Part shown: in pieces, positions 1 to 5,523 of the stretch
Layout of the letters: each line of letters begins with the position of its first letter
How positions within the stretch are numbered: position 1 is the stretch's first letter
Assembly: GCA_031274855.1 (NCBI GenBank)
Contig: JAISPO010000098.1
Location: forward strand, 1-8,109
DNA length: 8,109 nt
Direction of reading: 5' to 3'
From: Zoogloeaceae bacterium
Lineage (GTDB): Bacteria > Pseudomonadota > Gammaproteobacteria > Burkholderiales > Rhodocyclaceae
Notes under the pieces: generated by a model
The model's database searches: none
What the model saw: the letters and a program-made list of their open reading frames with translations, nothing else
Told to the model about the DNA's origin: nothing
Translations under genes and position numbers: made by a program

Positions 1-407
1 TAGGCTTCGTCATCTTCCGCGTACACCGTTATCCAGAGCTTTTCTTTGGGCAGCTTGAACACGCCGGTCAGCAGTTCCCATGCGTAGTGGATGGCGTCGC
101 GCTTGAAGTAATCGCCGAAGCTGAAATTGCCCAGCATTTCGAAAAAGGTGTGATGCCGCGCGGTATAGCCGACGTTTTCCAGATCGTTGTGTTTACCGCC
201 GGCGCGTACGCATTTCTGCGAACTGGCGGCGCGGCTGTAGGGCCGCTTGTCGAAGCCGAGAAACACATCCTTGAACTGGTTCATGCCAGCATTGGTGAAC
301 AGCAGGGTCGGGTCTTCGTGCGGCACCAGCGAACTGGAGGCGACGACTTGATGGCCCTTGCCGGCGAAGAAATCGAGGAAGGCTTGACGAATTTCGGAGC
401 TTTTCAT
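1..407 (-). CDS. alaS: Alanyl-tRNA synthetase, N-terminal part (cut by window edge)
   Basis: This is the first 135 codons of alanyl-tRNA synthetase, a cytoplasmic class II enzyme that charges tRNA-Ala with alanine; the family is usually about 870 residues. Translating the minus strand from the ATG at 407-405 gives MKSSEIRQAFLDFF, then LLFTNAGMNQFKDVFLG (about residues 35-51), then a block around residues 64-100 containing KCVRAGGKHNDLENVGYT and HHTFFEMLGNFSFGDYF. These are the motif 1/motif 2 region of the catalytic core and match my memory of E. coli AlaRS almost residue for residue. The frame stays open to the window edge, so the rest of the gene lies to the left. No clear Shine-Dalgarno sequence precedes the ATG; the start is fixed by alignment with the family N-terminus. 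It is transcribed divergently from rhlE. Confidence 0.97.
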   Translation of the reverse strand, partial: MKSSEIRQAFLDFFAGKGHQVVASSSLVPHEDPTLLFTNAGMNQFKDVFLGFDKRPYSRAASSQKCVRAGGKHNDLENVGYTARHHTFFEMLGNFSFGDYFKRDAIHYAWELLTGVFKLPKEKLWITVYAEDDEA

Positions 408-439
408 GGCGATTGCGGAAGTTGCGGCGTAATTTATTG

Positions 440-466
440 ATTTTACGCGAACAGCCGGTAAATTAA
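440..466 (-). promoter_or_regulatory. Weak candidate alaS promoter
   Basis: Read on the minus strand, a TAAAAT hexamer (445-440) is preceded at 15 bp by TTAATT (466-461). This would put transcription start about 25-30 bases before the alaS ATG. The -10 resembles the sigma70 consensus, but the -35 is poor and the spacing is short, so this is only a candidate. Confidence 0.3.
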
Positions 467-479
467 CTGCCGATTCCGG

Positions 480-485
480 TAGAAT
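480..485 (+). promoter_or_regulatory. Candidate -10 box for rhlE
   Basis: TAGAAT matches the sigma70 -10 consensus at five of six positions. No recognisable -35 hexamer sits 16-18 bp upstream. If used, transcription would begin near base 492, giving a leader of about 120 nt before the rhlE ATG that starts right at a GC-rich hairpin. Confidence 0.35.
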
Positions 486-490
486 CGCGC

Positions 491-584
491 ACGCGCCCTG
501 CCGGTTGGCGCGTCTTTCGGAAGTACAAGCGCAACGGGTTTCACCTTGCGCCACCACCTCACCGCCTGAACCGGTACCCGTTGC
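491..584 (+). other. Two inverted repeats in the rhlE leader
   Basis: ACGCGCC (491-497) pairs perfectly with GGCGCGT (507-513) around a 9-nt loop. Farther on, GCAACGGGT (531-539) is a perfect inverted repeat of ACCCGTTGC (576-584) with a 36-nt spacer. Neither is followed by a T-run, so they are not intrinsic terminators. They would fold in the 5' untranslated region of rhlE, ending 18 bases before its Shine-Dalgarno sequence. A role in translation or stability control is inference. Confidence 0.5.
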
Positions 585-612
585 ATACGGGCAGGCCGTT
601 TCAGGAGATTCA

Positions 613-2010
613 ATGAAGTTTGCCGACCTCGGGCTGTTGCCCGAACTCCTCCGCGCCGTCGAAGACGCCGGCTACACGGAGCCTACGCCCATCCAGACCC
701 AGGCCATTCCGGTCATTCTGTCAGGCCGCGATGTCATGGGCGGCGCCCAGACCGGCACCGGCAAAACCGCCGGTTTCACGCTGCCCATGCTGCACCGGCT
801 GGCGCGGCATGCCAACAGCAGCCCCTCGCCGGCGCGCCATCCGGTACGCTGCCTGATCCTGACGCCGACGCGCGAACTGGCCATGCAGGTGCATGAGAGC
901 GTCGTCACCTACGGCAAGCATCTGTCGCTGGGCGCTGTCTGCATCTACGGCGGCGTCGATATCAAGCCGCAGATTGCCGAGTTGCGCGCAGGCCGCGAAA
1001 TCGTTGTCGCCACGCCCGGACGCCTGCTCGATCACGTCGAGCAAAAGAGCGTGAACTTCGGGCAGGTCGAATTCGTCATCCTCGACGAAGCCGACCGGAT
1101 GCTCGATATGGGTTTCATTCCCGACATCCGCCGCATCCTCGGCATGTTGCCCAAAGAGCGCCAAAGCCTGTTGTTCTCCGCCACTTTCTCGGACGAGATC
1201 AAGAAGCTCGCCGACACCATGCTGCGCAATCCGCAACTGATCGAAGTCGCACGGCGCAACACCGTTTCCGAGACCATCAGCCATCGGGTGCACATGGTCG
1301 AAGCCGACCGCAAACGCTACCTGCTGCTGCATCTCCTCAACGAGCGATCCGACATGCAGGCGCTGGTTTTCGTCGGCACCAAATTCGGCACGGCGCGGCT
1401 GGCCGCCTGGCTGGAACGTCAAGGCGTCAACGCTGTCGCCATCCACGGCGACAAAAGCCAGCAACAGCGCACCGAGGCGCTCGACGCCTTCAAATCCGGC
1501 GTCGCGCGTGTCATGGTCGCCACCGATGTCGCCGCTCGCGGTCTCGATATCGACGATCTGCCGCATGTCATCAATTACGAGTTGCCGCGCGTCGCCGAAG
1601 ACTACATCCATCGCATCGGCCGCACCGGTCGCGCCGGAAAACAGGGGGACGCCACCTCGCTGGTCGCCCCCGAAGAAAAACCGCGCCTCGCCGATATCGA
1701 AAAACTCATCAAGCGCAAAATCGAACAAGTCCCCGTCGACGGCTATGCCATCAGCGCCGCGATGGGATCCGAAAAGCGCGGCCACGGCCACCCGCACCGC
1801 GAACGCGAACGCCACGGCCCCAAGGCCCCGGTACGCCTGCCTCCTACCGCCGGCCACCTGCCCATGATCGCCGCCGACGGCTTCGACTTCGGCAAACCCT
1901 ACGAAGCCAAAGGCGACGACAGCGACGCCTCCGCTAAATCGGAACAAGCCCCGCCTAAACGCCCGCTACGCCCCGTCGCCGCGCTGCTCGGCGGGATGGG
2001 GAAGAAATAG
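613..2010 (+). CDS. rhlE: ATP-dependent DEAD-box RNA helicase RhlE
   Basis: The 465-residue product is a complete DEAD-box RNA helicase that unwinds short RNA duplexes using ATP; RhlE proteins act in ribosome maturation and RNA decay. All family motifs are visible in order: the Q motif with PTPIQ (24-28), AQTGTGKT (45-52, ATP binding), PTRELA (85-90), TPGR (134-137), DEAD (158-161, metal and ATP hydrolysis), SAT (189-191), LVFVGTK (251-257), ATDVAARGLDI (303-313) and HRIGRTGR (333-340). The tail after residue 380 is low-complexity, rich in His, Arg, Lys and Pro, as in RhlE-type RNA-binding extensions. The start at 613 is chosen because AGGAG lies at 603-607 and MKFADLGLLPELL is the normal family N-terminus. 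The frame is open back to a TTG at 505, but that 36-residue extension has no family resemblance. SrmB/DeaD-type helicases are the alternative; the short core and tail favour RhlE. Confidence 0.93.
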   Translation: MKFADLGLLPELLRAVEDAGYTEPTPIQTQAIPVILSGRDVMGGAQTGTGKTAGFTLPMLHRLARHANSSPSPARHPVRCLILTPTRELAMQVHESVVTYGKHLSLGAVCIYGGVDIKPQIAELRAGREIVVATPGRLLDHVEQKSVNFGQVEFVILDEADRMLDMGFIPDIRRILGMLPKERQSLLFSATFSDEIKKLADTMLRNPQLIEVARRNTVSETISHRVHMVEADRKRYLLLHLLNERSDMQALVFVGTKFGTARLAAWLERQGVNAVAIHGDKSQQQRTEALDAFKSGVARVMVATDVAARGLDIDDLPHVINYELPRVAEDYIHRIGRTGRAGKQGDATSLVAPEEKPRLADIEKLIKRKIEQVPVDGYAISAAMGSEKRGHGHPHRERERHGPKAPVRLPPTAGHLPMIAADGFDFGKPYEAKGDDSDASAKSEQAPPKRPLRPVAALLGGMGKK

Positions 2011-2101
2011 GGATCGGCTTCCAGTATCAGCCGCAGATAAATCACTTGCGGTATCGGTTCAGGATGGGGTCATGCCTGAAATTCAAAAACCGAATTTAAT
2101 T

Positions 2102-2133
2102 TAATAATAATTTCCGTATACAAAGTATTATTA
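2102..2133 (+). promoter_or_regulatory. AT-rich palindromic operator candidate before the RHH gene
   Basis: TAATAATA (2102-2109) and TATTATTA (2126-2133) form a perfect 8-bp inverted repeat. GTATAC (2116-2121) lies almost exactly at its centre. TATTAT (2126-2131) could be a -10 box, so the palindrome would cover the promoter. Ribbon-helix-helix antitoxins commonly repress their own promoters at such symmetric sites; that this one does is inference. Confidence 0.45.
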
Positions 2134-2152
2134 CTGGATAAGGAATCGTTTT

Positions 2153-2437
2153 ATGTCCAGTGAAGATTTGAAGCCCCATCCGAGGAAAAGCAACAGGCCC
2201 ATGCTCTCCGTCACCGTGCGCATTCCGGTCGATGTGATTGAGGCAATGAAAACCATCGCGCCGCAGCGCGGCCTTACCGGTTATCAGACACTGCTCAAGT
2301 CGTATGTGAAGGAGGGCCTGCGCCGGGACGAAGCCCAGCTTGCCGTCACGCACGACCGGCTTATCGAGGCGCTCAAGCGTCATGGCGTAACCCCCGAAGT
2401 GATCGAGCAAGCCGCGCAGGAAGCGCGTACCGCTTGA
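2153..2437 (+). CDS. Small ribbon-helix-helix (CopG/BrnA-like) DNA-binding protein
   Basis: The 94-residue product looks like a CopG/BrnA-type ribbon-helix-helix protein, which dimerises and binds DNA with a paired beta strand. A basic tail (residues 1-16) is followed by a beta strand SVTVRIP (19-25), a helix VIEAMKTIAPQRG (28-40), a turn, a second helix YQTLLKSYVKEGL (44-56), and a charged helical C-terminus (64-93) that in antitoxins would contact the toxin. TAAGGA (2139-2144) sits 8 bases before the ATG and supports the start. No toxin reading frame lies on either side: rhlE is upstream and the gdhA 3' end is downstream. It may be an orphan antitoxin or a stand-alone regulator. The fold is inferred from pattern only. 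Confidence 0.65.
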   Translation: MSSEDLKPHPRKSNRPMLSVTVRIPVDVIEAMKTIAPQRGLTGYQTLLKSYVKEGLRRDEAQLAVTHDRLIEALKRHGVTPEVIEQAAQEARTA

Positions 2438-2443
2438 GGGACG

Positions 2444-2474
2444 CCGGGCAGCACGCGAGACGCGTGCTGCCCGG
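2444..2474. terminator. Strong hairpin between convergent RHH gene and gdhA
   Basis: CCGGGCAGCACGCG (2444-2457) and CGCGTGCTGCCCGG (2461-2474) form a perfect 14-bp stem with an AGA loop, starting six bases after the RHH stop codon. The stem reads the same on both strands, so it could end either convergent transcript. Neither side carries the T-run of a classic intrinsic terminator; on the gdhA side a run of five T lies before the stem (complement of 2482-2486). A second, smaller stem, GCCGC/GCGGC (2497-2501/2508-2512), lies between it and the gdhA stop. Confidence 0.6.
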
Positions 2475-2517
2475 AATCATCAAAAACGCTTGCCTTGCCG
2501 CGCTCAGGCGGCTAATT

Positions 2518-3861
2518 TCAAAGGATCCCCTGCTCGATCATCGCATCGGCGACCTTGACGAAGCCCGCAGTATTCGCGCCGGCCACATAGCTCACCGAAC
2601 CATCGGCCTGCGTGCCATACTTGAGGCAGGCGGTATGGATGTTTTGCATGATCCCGAGCAGACGCGCATCGACTTCCTCGCGCGTCCAGGACAAGCGCAT
2701 CGCGTTCTGGCTCATTTCCAGCCCCGAGGTGGCGACGCCACCCGCGTTGCTGGCCTTGCCCGGCGCGTAAAGCACGCCCGCGCGCTCGAACACTTCAACC
2801 GCCTCCAGCGTTGAAGGCATGTTGGCCCCTTCGGCCACACACAGCACGCCGTTCTTGACCAGCGTTTTGGCGTCCTCGCCGTCGAGTTCGTTCTGCGTCG
2901 CGCAGGGCAGAGCCACGTCCACCTTGACGCCCCAAGGCTTCGCGCCTTCGACGAACTTGACGCCCGTGCGCTTGGCGTAATCGCTGATACGGCCATAGAG
3001 GTTGTTCTTCACGTCCATGAGCACAGCGAGTTTTTCCGGCGTGAAGCCTGCCTCGTCAATGACGAGGCCGCTCGAATCGGACGCCGTCACCACCTTGGCG
3101 CCGAGCGCCATCGCCTTCTCGATCGCGTACTGCGCCACGTTGCCAGAACCGGAAACCGACACGCGCAGGCCGTCGATGCTGCGGCCTTTGCGCTTGAGCA
3201 TTTCCTGCGCGAAGTACACCGTGCCGTAGCCCGTCGCTTCGGGCCGCATCAGCGAGCCGCCGAAGGAGATGCCCTTGCCGGTAAACACGCAATCGGCGCG
3301 GTTGGTCAACTTCTTGACCATGCCCGCGATGTAGCCCACTTCGCGCCCGCCCACGCCGATATCGCCTGCCGGCACATCGGTGTCGGAACCGACATGACGG
3401 AACAACTCGGTCGCAAACGCCTGACAGAAGCGCATGATTTCGCCCGCGCTCTTGCCCTTGGGATCAAAGTCGGAACCGCCCTTGCCGCCGCCCATCGGCA
3501 GCGTGGTCAAGGCATTCTTGAAAGTCTGCTCAAAAGCCAGAAACTTGAGCACTGAAAGATTGACGGACGGATGGAAACGCAAACCGCCCTTGTAAGGCCC
3601 GATGGCCATGCTGTGCTGGATGCGGAAGCCGCGATTGACACGCACATTACCCTGGTCATCGACCCAACTGATGCGGAACATGATCACGCGCTCGGGTTCA
3701 ACGAGCCGCTCAAGCAGGCTGCGCTCGGCATAGCGCGGGTTCTTTTTGATGAAAGGCCACAAGCTGTGCATCACCTCGGTGACAGCCTGAAGGAATTCGG
3801 GTTGTTGAGGATTGTTGGCGGCAACATGCGAGAGAAAGCCGTCAAGGGTTTCGTAAGACAT
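2518..3861 (-). CDS. gdhA: NADP-type glutamate dehydrogenase
   Basis: The 447-residue product matches the full length of hexameric bacterial GdhA, which makes glutamate from 2-oxoglutarate, ammonia and NADPH in the cytoplasm. The glutamate-binding region carries GPYKGGLRFHP (88-98) and LPMGGGKGGSDFDP (121-134), with the catalytic lysine at 127, and PAGDIGVGGREVGYI (164-178), with the catalytic aspartate at 167. The Rossmann domain follows with VSGSGNVAQYA (236-246) and TASDSSG (259-265). The latter resembles the NADP(H)-using E. coli enzyme, so NADPH preference is inferred. The conserved APGKASNAGGVATSGLEM block is at 366-383. The minus-strand ATG at 3861-3859 is preceded by AAAGG about 9 bases upstream. 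The gene stands alone with its own promoter and converges on the small RHH gene. Confidence 0.97.
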   Translation of the reverse strand: MSYETLDGFLSHVAANNPQQPEFLQAVTEVMHSLWPFIKKNPRYAERSLLERLVEPERVIMFRISWVDDQGNVRVNRGFRIQHSMAIGPYKGGLRFHPSVNLSVLKFLAFEQTFKNALTTLPMGGGKGGSDFDPKGKSAGEIMRFCQAFATELFRHVGSDTDVPAGDIGVGGREVGYIAGMVKKLTNRADCVFTGKGISFGGSLMRPEATGYGTVYFAQEMLKRKGRSIDGLRVSVSGSGNVAQYAIEKAMALGAKVVTASDSSGLVIDEAGFTPEKLAVLMDVKNNLYGRISDYAKRTGVKFVEGAKPWGVKVDVALPCATQNELDGEDAKTLVKNGVLCVAEGANMPSTLEAVEVFERAGVLYAPGKASNAGGVATSGLEMSQNAMRLSWTREEVDARLLGIMQNIHTACLKYGTQADGSVSYVAGANTAGFVKVADAMIEQGIL

Positions 3862-3913
3862 GGCTAATAACCTTTGTTAAAGAGTTGGATAAGCATTTTT
3901 TGGAAAACCAGAT

Positions 3914-3942
3914 ATTATCTCACGGTTTTTACCCAAACTCAA
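3914..3942 (-). promoter_or_regulatory. sigma70 promoter of gdhA
   Basis: On the minus strand TTGAGT (3942-3937) and GATAAT (3919-3914) are separated by exactly 17 bp. The match is four of six at -35 (TTGACA) and five of six at -10 (TATAAT). Transcription would begin near 3907, giving a leader of roughly 45 nt. Confidence 0.7.
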
Positions 3943-3968
3943 AGCCGACAGCGGTAAATGCTTCAAGA

Positions 3969-4066
3969 CAGGTTACAGGTTTCAGGATGCAGGTTACAGT
4001 TTCTGGTGTTGAGGCTCGCTACGCGAGCCTCAACAAACTTTACTGAATCCTGGAACCTGAACCCTG
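3969..4066. repeat. Extragenic palindromic element with nested hairpin (REP/MITE-like)
   Basis: The core is a perfect 13-bp stem (4007-4019 with 4023-4035; centre GGCTCGC-TAC-GCGAGCC). It is flanked by longer arms: bases 3969-3992 match the reverse complement of 4043-4066 at 20 of 24 positions by my count. The left arm also holds a direct repeat, CAGGTTACAG, at 3969-3978 and 3990-3999 (period 21). There is no coding potential and no visible target-site duplication. It sits between the divergent genes gdhA and fliT, so it is not an ordinary terminator. The class name is inferred from architecture; copy number cannot be judged from one window. Confidence 0.6.
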
Positions 4067-4080
4067 ATTAAGCCAATGAT

Positions 4081-4117
4081 CCCGCCGTTCTTTCGGCAAA
4101 CGGCGTTTGGCGGCGGG
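4081..4117 (+). other. Mutually exclusive hairpins before fliT
   Basis: CGCCGTT (4083-4089) pairs with AACGGCG (4099-4105) around a 9-nt loop. The overlapping CCCGCCG (4081-4087) can instead pair with CGGCGGG (4111-4117). Both helices are perfect 7-bp stems sharing the same 5' strand, and they end 17-29 bases before the chosen fliT start. Function is unknown. Confidence 0.35.
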
Positions 4118-4133
4118 CTTTACCATTTTGGGG

Positions 4134-4427
4134 ATGGCTTCCCAAATCGATATCTACGAGGAAATGAGCACGCTTTCGGCCCGCATGGTCAAGGCGGCGC
4201 GGGCGCATGATTGGGACAACCTGATCGCGCTCGAAAAGTCGGTCGCGGCAATACGCCGTTCTCTGACCAGAGACGACGATGACAGCCGCCTCTCCCTCAT
4301 TGAGCGCGACACAAAACGCGCCTTGATCCGGCGCATTCTCGACGACGACGCCGAAATCCGCCGCTACACTGAGCCGTGGATGGAACGGCTGCGCCCCTTC
4401 TTCGGCAGCGCCGTTGCCGCGAGATAG
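4134..4427 (+). CDS. fliT: FliT-like flagellar protein
   Basis: The 97-residue product is an all-helical, charged small protein. Its N-terminal helix IDIYEEMSTLSARMVKAARA (about 5-24) is followed by HDWDNLIALEKSVAAIRRSL and a C-terminal block ALIRRILDDDAEIRRYTEPW (about 63-82). This pattern is what I know from betaproteobacterial proteins annotated FliT. In enterics FliT is the export chaperone of the filament cap protein FliD and an anti-activator that binds FlhDC; the same role here is inferred. The ATG at 4134 gives the usual length of about 100 residues but has only a poor ribosome site. A TTG at 4107 would add nine unlike residues. The ATG at 4164 has GAGGA only one base away, too close to work well. 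The gene converges on flhC, with 7 bp between stop codons. Confidence 0.72.
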   Translation: MASQIDIYEEMSTLSARMVKAARAHDWDNLIALEKSVAAIRRSLTRDDDDSRLSLIERDTKRALIRRILDDDAEIRRYTEPWMERLRPFFGSAVAAR

Positions 4428-4434
4428 CCCCTTG

Positions 4435-4956
4435 TTAAGCCGCCCGCCGTGTCTTGCCTGCCCGCGCGGGCATGTGGCACAGGCCGCAGACATAGCCGCG
4501 GGTCGGGTCGTAGGCGTGGGCGACGAATTCGCCGCCGCATTCTTTGCAGGTCGCCATTTGCAACATGCTGGCGTCGAAGAATCGCACCATCGTCCAGGCG
4601 CGGGTCAGCGATAGCACGGTTTCCATTCCGGCGCGGTTGATTTTTTCCAGATACAGCCGATAGGCTTTGATGATGAGTTCCAGCCCTTCGAGCTTGGTGT
4701 TGCGGTCGAGGAAGCGGTAATAGGCCATGAACAGCGAAGCATGCACGTTCGGCTGCCAGGTCATAAACCAGTCGGTCGAAAAAGGCAGCATACCCTTGGG
4801 CGGGGAAACGCCTTTGACTTCCTTGTACAGTTTGAGCAGACGTTCGCGGGAGAGCTTGGTCTCGACTTCAAGCAGTTGCAGGCGCGCGCCCAACTGGATG
4901 AGATCAACCGCCAGACGAATATCCCGCGCTTCCAGAATCACGGATTTGTTACGCAT
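4435..4956 (-). CDS. flhC: Flagellar master regulator subunit FlhC
   Basis: The 173-residue product is FlhC, the DNA-contacting subunit that joins FlhD in the FlhD4C2 complex to activate early flagellar operons. The N-terminal part (residues 1-50) has the family pattern of helices ending in LLKLYKEVKG, followed by SPPKGMLPFSTDWFM (51-65). The C-terminal zinc site is intact, with cysteines at 137, 140, 157 and 160 in CKECGG and YVCGLCHMP, matching the E. coli positions to within one residue. GGGAGG lies about six bases before the ATG at 4956. It follows flhD with a 36-bp gap on the same strand and is its second operon gene. No terminator is visible past its stop before the convergent fliT gene. 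Confidence 0.96.
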   Translation of the reverse strand: MRNKSVILEARDIRLAVDLIQLGARLQLLEVETKLSRERLLKLYKEVKGVSPPKGMLPFSTDWFMTWQPNVHASLFMAYYRFLDRNTKLEGLELIIKAYRLYLEKINRAGMETVLSLTRAWTMVRFFDASMLQMATCKECGGEFVAHAYDPTRGYVCGLCHMPARAGKTRRAA

Positions 4957-4992
4957 GTGGCCTCCCTTGAAACGCTTACAGTCCGCAGCCGG

Positions 4993-5310
4993 TCAGGCCA
5001 CGGCTTCGACCGGCTTGCCGGCAGCCAGAATCGCCGCGTGAATATGGCCGACGCCACGATCGCGCTCGTGGTTGGCCAAGAGATCAAGCAGCAGGGAATC
5101 TTCGAAACGGAAGCGGCACAGCAGCATTTCCGAGTTGGCCATTTTCAGCACCTGGCCCGGAGTGAGTTTCGCCAGAATGTCGGCAATCTCTTCGCTGAGG
5201 CCCAGACGGAAAATGGCAGCTTCCTTGTCGGAGCGCACCATGTTCTGCGCCAGCATCAGATAGGCGAGATTGACTTCCTTGATATCGTTGTAGGTGTCGG
5301 CCGGGTTCAT
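4993..5310 (-). CDS. flhD: Flagellar master regulator subunit FlhD
   Basis: The 105-residue product is FlhD, the partner of FlhC in the flagellar master activator. The family pattern is clear: MNPADTYNDIKEVNLAYLML at the N-terminus, then FRLGLSEEIADILAKLTPGQ (34-53) and LLCRFRFED (63-71). The cysteine at 65 corresponds to the one forming the inter-subunit disulfide of E. coli FlhD. The start at 5310 is fixed by AAGGAG (complement of 5318-5323) seven bases upstream. The frame is open a further 28 codons upstream, but that extension lacks family resemblance and overlaps structured leader sequence. It is the first gene of flhDC and is divergent from the Nudix gene across 213 bp. Confidence 0.95.
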   Translation of the reverse strand: MNPADTYNDIKEVNLAYLMLAQNMVRSDKEAAIFRLGLSEEIADILAKLTPGQVLKMANSEMLLCRFRFEDSLLLDLLANHERDRGVGHIHAAILAAGKPVEAVA

Positions 5311-5317
5311 CGCGTAG

Positions 5318-5382
5318 CTCCTTGAAAATCCCGTCCTCACGGCTACTTTGACGGTGTTTGCATTGTTGGGGAAACCCGTCAA
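5318..5382 (-). promoter_or_regulatory. Structured flhDC leader with two hairpins and GGA motifs
   Basis: Bases 5348-5354 (TTGACGG) pair with 5376-5382 (CCGTCAA). The pairing continues inward as GTTT/AAAC (5356-5359 with 5372-5375) after one bulged base, giving an 11-bp stem. Closer to the gene, 5331-5342 can form a 4-bp hairpin whose minus-strand loop reads GAGG, followed by A. The Shine-Dalgarno sequence itself contains AAGGA. In E. coli, flhDC mRNA is bound by CsrA at GGA motifs; CsrA control here is inference. Confidence 0.45.
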
Positions 5383-5404
5383 GGAGAAAATCACCGAAAA
5401 ACTG

Positions 5405-5459
5405 TTTCTTTTGTAAGAAATGGATAGCGCGGTTTTGTAACAAAAAACCTTACAAAACC
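5405..5459. promoter_or_regulatory. TTTTGTAA repeats and palindrome upstream of flhD
   Basis: TTTTGTAA occurs at 5409-5416 and 5433-5440 in the same orientation (24 bp apart) and inverted at 5450-5457. The last two belong to a perfect 10-bp inverted repeat, GGTTTTGTAA/TTACAAAACC (5431-5440 and 5450-5459), with a 9-bp spacer. The first copy is part of a second palindrome, TTTCTT-TTGT-AAGAAA (5405-5420). The cluster lies 95-150 bp upstream of the flhD ATG and 65-120 bp upstream of the Nudix gene, so it could serve either. No regulator can be named. Confidence 0.5.
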
Positions 5460-5509
5460 TCAGTAAGCGATTGAAAAACCATCTTGTTAACCAGACCGGA
5501 TAAGCTGAT

Positions 5510-5515
5510 TACAAT
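5510..5515 (+). promoter_or_regulatory. Candidate -10 box of the Nudix gene (leaderless mRNA possible)
   Basis: TACAAT matches the sigma70 -10 consensus at five of six positions, with TG two bases upstream (one base off the extended -10 spacing). A weak TTAACC lies 17 bp upstream (5487-5492); TTGTTA (5484-5489) is 20 bp away. Transcription would start near 5521-5522, two or three bases before the ATG at 5524. Confidence 0.45.
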
Positions 5516-5523
5516 GCCCGCTT

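Noticed and set aside
87..440. Plus-strand open frame over the alaS 5' end
   Set aside because: The minus strand encodes an almost perfectly conserved AlaRS N-terminus, so this is a shadow frame.
505..612. N-terminal extension of rhlE from TTG at 505
   Set aside because: The extra 36 residues do not resemble helicase N-termini, while AGGAG sits at the right distance before ATG 613.
721..1947. Long minus-strand open frame (408 codons) across rhlE
   Set aside because: It lies wholly antisense to a helicase with every family motif intact; its translation is low-complexity, rich in Gly, Asp and Val, as expected for the reverse strand of a GC-rich gene.
2079..2097. AAATTC/GAATTT inverted repeat after rhlE as a terminator
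   Set aside because: The stem is only six AT-rich pairs with no T-run after it; it is too weak to call.
2434..2814. Plus-strand frame overlapping the RHH stop codon, considered as a toxin partner
   Set aside because: It begins at the RHH stop in a toxin-like position, but most of it is antisense to the conserved C-terminus of gdhA, and it crosses the strong hairpin; no toxin family pattern is visible.
3969..3999. CAGGTTACAG direct repeats as a CRISPR array
   Set aside because: There are only two short copies, no uniform spacers and no cas genes; they belong to the arm of a larger palindrome.
5311..5394. 28-codon N-terminal extension of flhD
   Set aside because: AAGGAG directly precedes ATG 5310, and the FlhD family begins with the MNPADTYNDIKEV segment.
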